The notes beneath the pieces were generated by a model. The model was not told the origin of the DNA. It did no database searches and was given only the letters and a program-made list of their open reading frames with translations. From NCBI RefSeq assembly GCF_007954275.1, contig NZ_VOLT01000011.1:1-64000 (forward strand): 64,000 nucleotides of DNA, read 5' to 3'. Positions 58,024-64,000 of the stretch are shown here, piece after piece. This DNA comes from Colwellia demingiae. Its GTDB lineage: Bacteria > Pseudomonadota > Gammaproteobacteria > Enterobacterales > Alteromonadaceae. A program made the translations under genes and the position numbers. Every line of letters starts with the position of its first letter. Positions within the stretch are counted from its first letter, which is position 1.

Positions 58024-58130
58024 TGTGCTGTAAAAATTTATCCATTTAATGTGTAGTTAGTGCGCTATCAACTCGTGAAAGCTTCGCGTTTAGCGTATGC
58101 TAGCCGCCATTAAATTTTTTGTTGTAGTTT

Positions 58131-58421
58131 ATGACCATTAAAGTAAAAAACATACCGGTTCCTGAAGTCACTTGTGCAAACTGTGAGGCATGTTGTTGTA
58201 GTTTAGAAGTTATGCTTCTTACTGAAACAGGGGTTCCTGATCGACATGTTTATGTTGATGAGTATGGTAAAGAAACCATGTTACGTTTTGATGATGGTTG
58301 GTGCTCAGCATTGGATCGAGATACCCTCATGTGTAGTATTTATGAGAACAGACCTTGGGTTTGTCGAATATTTGAGATGGGATCCGATGAATGCATAGAA
58401 GAGCGAGAAGAAAAAATGTAG
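58131..58421 (+). CDS. YkgJ-family cysteine cluster protein
   Basis: This 96-residue protein has CANCEACCCSLEV near the N-terminus, then GWCSALDRDTLMCSIYENRPWVCRIFEMGSDEC: the CxxCxxCC...C...C...RPxxCR arrangement of the YkgJ (zinc- or iron-binding) family. Metal binding is expected; function unknown. Cytosolic. Confidence 0.87.
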   Translation: MTIKVKNIPVPEVTCANCEACCCSLEVMLLTETGVPDRHVYVDEYGKETMLRFDDGWCSALDRDTLMCSIYENRPWVCRIFEMGSDECIEEREEKM

Positions 58422-58446
58422 TCTCTTCTGCATTATCAATCATAAA

Positions 58447-58463
58447 GCAGGGTTTTACCCTGC
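58447..58463 (+). terminator. Short hairpin, possible terminator
   Basis: GCAGGG and CCCTGC arms, 5 bp loop, after the YkgJ gene. Only AAATTT follows, so termination is uncertain. Confidence 0.45.
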
Positions 58464-58596
58464 AAATTTACATTCCAACATTGATGTTGTACACATTCAT
58501 TTCCTTAATGACAACATTAGTGCTTTCAATAAAAGTACGATCTGAGTACAGCTAAACTATTTACTCAGTTTTTTTCACTGTACAATAGTAAAAAAT

Positions 58597-58617
58597 CAAG
58601 TGAGGTAAATTCACTTG
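58597..58617. promoter_or_regulatory. Inverted repeat upstream of the gene at 58677
   Basis: CAAGTGA and TCACTTG, perfect 7 bp arms with a 7 bp spacer, 60 bp before the start codon. Could be an operator or the arm of a degraded attC (a GTGCGTTATTG follows at 58628). Confidence 0.35.
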
Positions 58618-58676
58618 TACCTATTCTGGGTGCGTTATTGCATCGTCAGTTAATCCAATAAGAGCCAAATAACTTC

Positions 58677-58991
58677 ATGAATCCATATACAGATATAGCA
58701 GATTTAATTGCAACACTAGAGTCAGAGATTAAAACACTGACTGAAACCATCGAAACTTTGAAGCAAGAGCCACAGGGTTTTAATGAACAAATAATTTTTA
58801 AATATATTGATACTGCTAGCACAGGTAAAACAAAAGATTACGTTAGATCATTAGGCGTAAAATCTGAGCGCGGTTCACTATTTTCATCAGGTGATGTCAG
58901 CAAATTAATTAAAAGTGGTGCTGATGATATCTCTCCTGAGTTACTTGCTATAGCAAGAGACGTGGTCAGTATGAAAAAGAAAAAACGCTAA
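58677..58991 (+). CDS. Small coiled-coil protein, family not recognised
   Basis: This 104-residue protein has an N-terminal coiled coil (IADLIATLESEIKTLTETIETLKQEP) followed by YIDTASTGKTKDYVRSLGVKSERGSLFSSGDVSKLIKSGADDISPELLAIARDVV and a basic end (KKKKR). Cytosolic, possibly DNA- or protein-binding. Starts at ATG. Confidence 0.65.
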   Translation: MNPYTDIADLIATLESEIKTLTETIETLKQEPQGFNEQIIFKYIDTASTGKTKDYVRSLGVKSERGSLFSSGDVSKLIKSGADDISPELLAIARDVVSMKKKKR

Positions 58992-59059
58992 GCCTGTTTA
59001 GTCGAAAATCTCATCTTACTTATTTACCCACTTACTTAAATAATAGTAGGCATTACTCT

Positions 59060-60469
59060 ATGAATAAACGTTTTACTTCAGTGATATCAGCACTGATTTT
59101 TGCTTCATTAAGCTTTAATACTTCACAAGCACACGCGAAATCCGATAACTTTACTGCGGAACAGTTATCGCAAGTTGCAGACATAAAAAAGCAGGCCCTT
59201 GAAAGTGACCTCGCTTGGAACTTAGTAGAGTCTTTAACGACCGAAGTAGGGCCTAGAATGCCCGGTACTCCAGGAGATAAAGCTGGTGTAGCATGGGCGG
59301 TAGCTCAGTTTAAAGCAATGGGCTTTGACAAAGTATGGACCGAGCCAGCTACTTTTCCTAAATGGATTCGTTACTCTGAATCGGCGGCTGTTGTTAGTCC
59401 AGCACCGCAAACACTTCATATAACCGCGCTAGGTAATAGTATTAGTACACCTAAAGAGGGTATTGAAGCTCAAGTAATTGAATTTGAAAACTTAGCTGAA
59501 TTAGAAAATGCTGCTGACAATGCTGCTAAAGGTAAAATCGTTTTTATTAACTACCGTATGGATCGTGACCGGGATGGCAATGGTTACGGACCTGCGGTTA
59601 AAGCACGAAGTCGTGGTGCAGTAGTCGCCGCACAAAAAGGCGCTGTAGGTTATGTAATGCGTTCAGTAAGTACTGCAACTCATCGTTTTGCTCATACTGG
59701 TGGTAGTCATTATGAAGAAGGGGTAACTAAAATTGTTTCTTCAGCTATATCAAATGCAGATGCTGATCAATTACATCGTTTAGTCGCATTAGGAAAACCA
59801 GTAACGATCAATATTAATGTGCAAGCGAAATCAATGGGTGAGGGCACTTCTTACAACGTTATTGGTGAGTTTACCGGTAGTGAATTCCCTAATGAACATG
59901 TACTGATTGGTGGTCATTTAGATTCTTGGGATCTAGGTACTGGTGCATTAGACGATGGCGCAGGTATTGCTATTACAATGGCTGCAGCAAAATTCGCCAC
60001 CTTAAAAGGTCAGCCTAAACGTAGTATTCGAGTAGTATTATTTGCTGCAGAAGAATTTGGTTTATGGGGCGCTAAAGCTTATGCAAAAGCAAATGAAAAA
60101 ACGCTTTCAAATATTGTAGCGGCAGCAGAGTCTGATTTTGGTGCAGATAAAATCTGGGCTTTTGAATCTAATGTTCATGCTAGCTCATTACCTTTGGTAA
60201 GCGAAATTGCTGCTATGTTAAAACCGTTAAATGTTGAGTACATCGCTAATAACTCTGCGCGAAACGGACCAGACCTTATTCCACTGAGACCGTTTAAGGT
60301 TCCTGCTTTTGCTTTATCGCAAGATGGTACCGATTATTTTGATTATCATCACACCGCAGATGATACGCTTGATAAAATAGATCCTGCAAAATTACGTCAC
60401 AATGTTGCAAGCTATGCAATATTTGCCTACATGGCAGCAAATGCTAAAACACGTATTATTGGTAAATAA
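59060..60469 (+). CDS. M28-family metallopeptidase, secreted
   Basis: This 469-residue protein has a signal peptide (about 1-26, HAKS). After a PA-like inserted region (about 130-260), the zinc-site residues are H286 and D298 (GGHLDSWDLGTGALDDGAG), E331/E332 (AAEEFGLWG), D near 360 (ESDFGADKIW) and H near 440 (YHHTADD). It resembles carboxypeptidase Q-type (PGCP) M28 enzymes, which cleave dipeptides or the C-terminus of peptides. Periplasmic or exported. Starts at ATG. Confidence 0.9.
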   Translation: MNKRFTSVISALIFASLSFNTSQAHAKSDNFTAEQLSQVADIKKQALESDLAWNLVESLTTEVGPRMPGTPGDKAGVAWAVAQFKAMGFDKVWTEPATFPKWIRYSESAAVVSPAPQTLHITALGNSISTPKEGIEAQVIEFENLAELENAADNAAKGKIVFINYRMDRDRDGNGYGPAVKARSRGAVVAAQKGAVGYVMRSVSTATHRFAHTGGSHYEEGVTKIVSSAISNADADQLHRLVALGKPVTININVQAKSMGEGTSYNVIGEFTGSEFPNEHVLIGGHLDSWDLGTGALDDGAGIAITMAAAKFATLKGQPKRSIRVVLFAAEEFGLWGAKAYAKANEKTLSNIVAAAESDFGADKIWAFESNVHASSLPLVSEIAAMLKPLNVEYIANNSARNGPDLIPLRPFKVPAFALSQDGTDYFDYHHTADDTLDKIDPAKLRHNVASYAIFAYMAANAKTRIIGK

Positions 60470-60516
60470 CTGAACTGAAAATATAAAACATTTGACTACG
60501 AATACTTAAGTTAATT

Positions 60517-60549
60517 AAAAAGCACTGGGCAATTACTCGGTGCTTTTTT
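60517..60549 (+). terminator. Rho-independent terminator
   Basis: AAAGCAC...GTGCTTTTTT: the stem, with a few mismatches inside, is followed by a T run. Ends the M28 gene. Confidence 0.75.
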
Positions 60550-60636
60550 ATTTCCGTAATAAAAGTGTAAACTATCGAACTTGTTTTTAAGCCATGGTAA
60601 CTTGTATGCAAAAGCGAGTACTTTGAGGAGTTTTCA

Positions 60637-61071
60637 TTGGTTGTAGGTTATAAAATCAGTTCACAAATTAACGATATGGACTTGTCCGTCATTCACGGTT
60701 ACTTGTCTCAGTCTTATTGGGCTAAGAATATTCCAATAAACACCATGGAAACAGCCATTAATAATTCTTTATGTTTTGGTGTTTTTACTCATGGTGGTAA
60801 TCAAGTTGCTTTTGCTCGCATGATTACTGATAACGCGACGTTTGCCTATTTATCTGATGTTTTTGTACTTGAAGAGCATAGAGGTAAAGGGCTTAGCAAG
60901 TGGTTAATGCAAGAAATTATAGCACATCCAAAGTTACAAGGAATTCGCCGAATGGCACTGGCTACTAGTGATGCCCATGGTTTATATCAGCAATTTGGCT
61001 TTACCGCATTAAGCTCTCCGGCATCTTTCATGGAATTGCATCAACCGGATGTTTATAGCAGCTCTAGTTAA
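60637..61071 (+). CDS. GNAT acetyltransferase
   Basis: This 144-residue GNAT protein starts at TTG with GAGGAG 6 bp upstream. YLSQSYWAKNIPINTMETAINNSLCFGVF, VAFARMITDNATFAYLSDVFVLEEHRGKGLSKWLMQEII (RGKGLS acetyl-CoA loop) and GLYQQFGFTAL fit the small GNAT type with YjgM/AAC(3)-like order. Acceptor unknown. Confidence 0.9.
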   Translation: MVVGYKISSQINDMDLSVIHGYLSQSYWAKNIPINTMETAINNSLCFGVFTHGGNQVAFARMITDNATFAYLSDVFVLEEHRGKGLSKWLMQEIIAHPKLQGIRRMALATSDAHGLYQQFGFTALSSPASFMELHQPDVYSSSS

Positions 61072-61168
61072 AGGTTAAAGTTATAACTTGTCACGTGAGT
61101 GCAGTTTCACTTCATTTTATCTGTTACTCTACTCGCTTTTACACTCCCAGCTTAGGTTTTACTATTAT

Positions 61169-61438
61169 ATGAACCGTACACTTCTACCGACACTCGTTGG
61201 TGTTTTAACTAGTTTATTTGTTATTTGGTCGCTACATACCTTTTTAGTGGTTGATGATTGCTTAGATCACGGCGGCGCTTTTGACTATTCCTCCGCTAAA
61301 TGCCTGCTTGAAAGTGGTGAGTCTTATACGTCTAATTTGGAAACCTTTGCGCTTGTACTCTATTTTGTTGTTGGTTTTGGTGTTTCATTTTTAGTGTCCA
61401 CGCTCATTAGAAAATTACTTAAGAACAAAGATAAATAA
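61169..61438 (+). CDS. Small membrane protein, two helices
   Basis: This is an 89-residue protein from ATG 61169. First helix LPTLVGVLTSLFVIWSLHTFLVV, then a loop with two Cys (DDCLDHGGAFDYSSAKCLL) that could pair outside, then a second helix LVLYFVVGFGVSFLVSTLI and a basic end. The frame upstream of 61169 is not supported. Family not recognised. Confidence 0.62.
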   Translation: MNRTLLPTLVGVLTSLFVIWSLHTFLVVDDCLDHGGAFDYSSAKCLLESGESYTSNLETFALVLYFVVGFGVSFLVSTLIRKLLKNKDK

Positions 61439-61443
61439 ACTTA

Positions 61444-61491
61444 TATGGCTACTCTATTAAGTAAAGAACATACCTTAATAAAGTAGCCATA
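61444..61491. terminator. Long terminator hairpin
   Basis: TATGGCTACTCTATTAAG and CTTAATAAAGTAGCCATA are 18 bp arms with one mismatch and a 12 bp loop, then A-rich sequence. Ends the gene at 61169. Confidence 0.75.
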
Positions 61492-61700
61492 AAACCTTCT
61501 AAGAGCCTTTGATTACGGCTTTCAAGTATTAACATCTTCTTTAATTAACCGCTCGCAAGTTAATCCTATTATCCGATAGTAAAGAATAATCTTAAAGCAA
61601 ATCACATATTCATAAAAATCTAGACAATATTTTACAAAATAAAAATGAGGGTAGTCGGGTCTATTAAGCTAGACACATTTATTTATTTCTGGAATTTCCT

Positions 61701-62210
61701 TTGCTACGAAGTTTTGCAATTCAAGCTATTATCTTTCTAGTTGCCTTTCAACTGCTTTCTTTTCTAAGAGAAACCAGTATGTTAGCGACAGATACGCCGT
61801 TGAAAGAAGTTGTCACTGCCACTCAAGGTCTAGACATAGATAAAGTCCCAACTTTGATGGGCGATACCGTTTCCTTAAATGCTCAAGGCAAAACCACTAT
61901 ATTGTATTTTTTTGCACCTTGGTGTCAGGTTTGTCATGCCAGCATCGGTAATTTACAAGCCTTGTTTCAAAAGAACGAGCATATAGATGTTGTTGCCATA
62001 GCAATGGACTATACCGGTACGAAAGAAGTCATGGGTTTTACCAGCCAACATCAGTTAACCTTTCCTATTGCCTTGGGTAATGAAGCAATTAAGCATGCTT
62101 TTGAAATCAGTGGTTATCCCAGTTATTACGTTTTAAATGAAGAAAATGTGATTATTGGCAAATCTATGGGATATTCTTCCGAATTAGGGCTATATTTACG
62201 ATCATTATAA
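61701..62210 (+). CDS. Membrane-anchored thioredoxin-like (TlpA/ResA) protein
   Basis: This 169-residue protein has one N-terminal anchor helix (FAIQAIIFLVAFQLLSFL). The thioredoxin domain has TILYFFAPWCQVCHASIGNLQALF with the redox pair Cys75/Cys78 (CQVC) and cis-Pro in ISGYPSYYVL. It would face the periplasm as an oxidoreductase. TTG 61701 start; the ribosome site (GGAATTTCC) is weak. Related to but distinct from the cassette TlpA at 21283. Confidence 0.87.
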   Translation: MLRSFAIQAIIFLVAFQLLSFLRETSMLATDTPLKEVVTATQGLDIDKVPTLMGDTVSLNAQGKTTILYFFAPWCQVCHASIGNLQALFQKNEHIDVVAIAMDYTGTKEVMGFTSQHQLTFPIALGNEAIKHAFEISGYPSYYVLNEENVIIGKSMGYSSELGLYLRSL

Positions 62211-62315
62211 AAAATATTTAATTAGATCTGTATAGTGATCTTCAAATTGTTTGTGTACACTGTCTTATTCAATTATTCATTGGTTTTATACCAAACAATC
62301 TAAGAAATAATTATT

Positions 62316-63458
62316 ATGCAAATTACTGACAATTTTGACAGCGGTAACATTCGAGTTATTGATGCATCTGATGCAAGCAATATTCAACTAGAAATAAAAA
62401 AAGACAATCAGTCTGATTTTTATCAATGGTTTCACTTTAAGTTGCAAACTGACCTAAGTGCTAATGGCGATCGTCTAGAGCATGTAATGCATTTAAACAA
62501 TGCTGGCAAAGCGGCTTATGTTGAAGGTTGGGAAGATTACCAAGCAGTTGCTTCTTATGATCGTGAACATTGGTTCCGTGTACCTACCCAATATGATGGT
62601 GAAAAACTTACTATCACGTTAACCCCTGAATATGACTCGGTATATTTTGCCTACTTTGCACCTTATAGCTATGAACGTCATCAAGACTTAATTCATAATG
62701 CGCAAATGCACCTTGATTGTCAGTTACAAGTGTTAGGTCAAACACTTGATGGCCGTGATATGACGTTGCTTAAAATTGGTGAAGAAGGCGAAGGTAAACG
62801 TAAAGTTTGGATCACTGCTCGCCAACATCCAGGTGAAACTATGGCCGAATGGTTTGTTGAAGGTATGTTAGACCGTTTACTTGATGAAGATGATGGCGTT
62901 GCCCGTGCTTTGTTAAACAAAACGGTATTCTATATTGTGCCTAATATGAACCCAGATGGAAGTGCACGTGGTCATTTACGTACTAATGCTGTTGGCGCAA
63001 ACTTAAATCGTGAGTGGTTAGAGCCTACGATGGAACGAAGCCCTGAAGTATTTCTTGTACGCGAAAAAATGCTAGCAACAGGTGTTGATATGTTCCTTGA
63101 CGTTCATGGCGACGAAGCTTTACCAGTAAACTTTGTTGCTGGTTGTGAAGGCGTTGTTGCTTATGATGCTCGTCATAAAGCACTTGAAGATAAGTTTAAA
63201 GAAATTATGATCGCTATCACACCTGAATTTCAAGATGAACGTGGTTATGACAAAGACGAGCCAGGTAAAGCAAATACTACTGTGGGTACTAACTGGGTTG
63301 GTAACCAATTTAAGTGTTTAGCTTACACCATCGAAATGCCATTTAAAGATAATGACTTATTGCCTGATTACATTGTCGGTTGGTCTGACGAGCGCAGTAG
63401 CATACTAGGCAGAGACTTCCTAACTGGCGTTTATCATATGGTAGATGACTTACGCTAG
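62316..63458 (+). CDS. M14-family carboxypeptidase (cytosolic CCP-like)
   Basis: This 380-residue protein has no signal peptide. The N-terminal domain (1-130) is the beta-rich domain of CCP/M14B-like bacterial enzymes. The catalytic zinc site is H171 and E174 (QHPGE), H264 (DVHGDE) and the general base Glu340 (YTIEMPF). Other motifs: NMNPDGSARGHLRTNAVGANLNREW. Cytosolic zinc carboxypeptidase of the group related to deglutamylases. Starts at ATG. Confidence 0.9.
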   Translation: MQITDNFDSGNIRVIDASDASNIQLEIKKDNQSDFYQWFHFKLQTDLSANGDRLEHVMHLNNAGKAAYVEGWEDYQAVASYDREHWFRVPTQYDGEKLTITLTPEYDSVYFAYFAPYSYERHQDLIHNAQMHLDCQLQVLGQTLDGRDMTLLKIGEEGEGKRKVWITARQHPGETMAEWFVEGMLDRLLDEDDGVARALLNKTVFYIVPNMNPDGSARGHLRTNAVGANLNREWLEPTMERSPEVFLVREKMLATGVDMFLDVHGDEALPVNFVAGCEGVVAYDARHKALEDKFKEIMIAITPEFQDERGYDKDEPGKANTTVGTNWVGNQFKCLAYTIEMPFKDNDLLPDYIVGWSDERSSILGRDFLTGVYHMVDDLR

Positions 63459-63505
63459 TTTAAAATAAGAACAACAAAAATAATAATAATCAACAGGAGT
63501 TAACT

Positions 63506-64000
63506 GTGCAAGAATTAGTCAATAGTATTAACAGTGTCATTTGGAGCCCTGCGCTTATATATTTGTGTTTAGGTACAGGTTTATTTTTCACCATACTAAC
63601 GCGCTTCGTTCAATTACGTCACTTTAGAGAAATGTTTCGCTTATTACTGTCAGGTAAAAGTTCAGACAAAGGTATTTCATCATTTCAAGCATTAGCTGTT
63701 TCATTATCAGGTCGTGTAGGTACTGGTAATATTGCTGGTGTTGCTGCGGCAATTGGTTTTGGTGGTCCAGGTGCTGTTTTTTGGATGTGGATTGTGGCAT
63801 TTTTTGGTGCCGCAACAGCCTATATAGAATCTACCAACGCGCAAATTTATAAAGAAGAAGAAGACGGTGTTTACCGTGGTGGCCCAGCTTATTATATTGA
63901 AAAAGCGATGGGACAAAAATGGTATGCATGGATATTCGCTATTTCAACGATAATAGCTTGTGGTGTGTTATTACCCGTTGTTCAGTCTAACGGTATTGGC
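63506..64000 (+). CDS. AGCS-family sodium:alanine/glycine symporter, partial (runs off the window)
   Basis: GTG 63506 is preceded by CAGGAG. The frame stays open to the end of the window for 165 codons: IWSPALIYLCLGTGLFFTILTRFVQLRHF, SSFQALAVSLSGRVGTGNIAGVAAAIGFGGPGAVFWMWIVAFFGAATAYIESTNAQIYKE and GGPAYYIEKAMG. This is the N-terminal third of an AGCS symporter. Confidence 0.92.
   Translation, partial: MQELVNSINSVIWSPALIYLCLGTGLFFTILTRFVQLRHFREMFRLLLSGKSSDKGISSFQALAVSLSGRVGTGNIAGVAAAIGFGGPGAVFWMWIVAFFGAATAYIESTNAQIYKEEEDGVYRGGPAYYIEKAMGQKWYAWIFAISTIIACGVLLPVVQSNGIG

Overview
The window is AT-rich gammaproteobacterial chromosome. The TamA/TamB pair, PEP-CTERM protein, MipA/OmpV porin, AGCS symporter and overall codon use suggest a marine Alteromonadales organism, Colwellia-like. 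That genus is an inference from style, not from a marker gene. No rRNA, tRNA or CRISPR array was recognised.

Region 1 (1 to about 26.2 kb) is a chromosomal integron cassette array. Short genes, nearly all on the + strand, alternate with imperfect 60-115 bp repeats. Each repeat opens with a RYYYAAC-type box (often TATAACAAG or CCTAACAAG), has a central inverted repeat (CAGTTGGCT ... AGCCAAC) and closes with GGGCGTTA(T/G). These are attC sites. In many cassettes the first bases after the closing G are complementary to that same cassette's last bases, as expected of units that excise as circles. No integrase or attI is visible; from cassette orientation they should lie left of base 1. Cargo includes two near-identical SMR pumps, VOC/glyoxalase proteins, GNAT acetyltransferases, GrpB, a hotdog thioesterase, DUF2071, YggL, lipoproteins, an alpha/beta hydrolase, a CAP protein, a GST, a pilin, a DJ-1/PfpI homologue lacking the nucleophile Cys, a BcrC-like PAP2 phosphatase, an L,D-transpeptidase, LysE, TlpA, a TetR/HPP pair with its own operator, and two cassettes whose gene runs backwards. 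An IS3-family element interrupts one attC at 13.1-14.4 kb. attC sites become more eroded toward the right, consistent with the old end of an array.

Region 2 (26.2-32.7 kb) holds a DUF4156 lipoprotein, a PEP-CTERM exported protein, a divergent SDR/LysR pair, an HD-GYP membrane protein and an NCS2 permease.

Region 3 (32.7-41.4 kb) looks like a self-contained regulon. It contains an OmpR-type two-component system, an exported DJ-1/PfpI protein, an FtsX/YbbP-type ABC permease with its ATPase, an exported protein of unknown family, and a second membrane-anchored DJ-1/PfpI protein. The four transcription units other than the two-component system each carry an upstream direct repeat (G/A)TTTCAC-N4-(G/A)TTTCAC in gene orientation. 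It ends 44-58 bp before the start codon and exactly 11 bp before a possible -10 hexamer, the layout expected for a PhoB/OmpR-type activator. This is the best candidate for an undescribed system.

Region 4 (41.4-48.7 kb) carries tamB and tamA (overlapping) and a MipA/OmpV porin. Region 5 (48.8-64 kb) is a run of mostly + strand single genes: ABM monooxygenase, DUF2238, CHMI, ZIP, GNAT, an XRE membrane regulator, an O-acetylhomoserine sulfhydrylase, VOC, SMI1/KNR4, YkgJ, an M28 peptidase, TlpA, an M14 carboxypeptidase and the start of an AGCS symporter. Three attC-like relics (about 53.9, 56.3 and 57.2 kb) lie directly upstream of genes here, suggesting that cassettes have landed or survived outside the main array.
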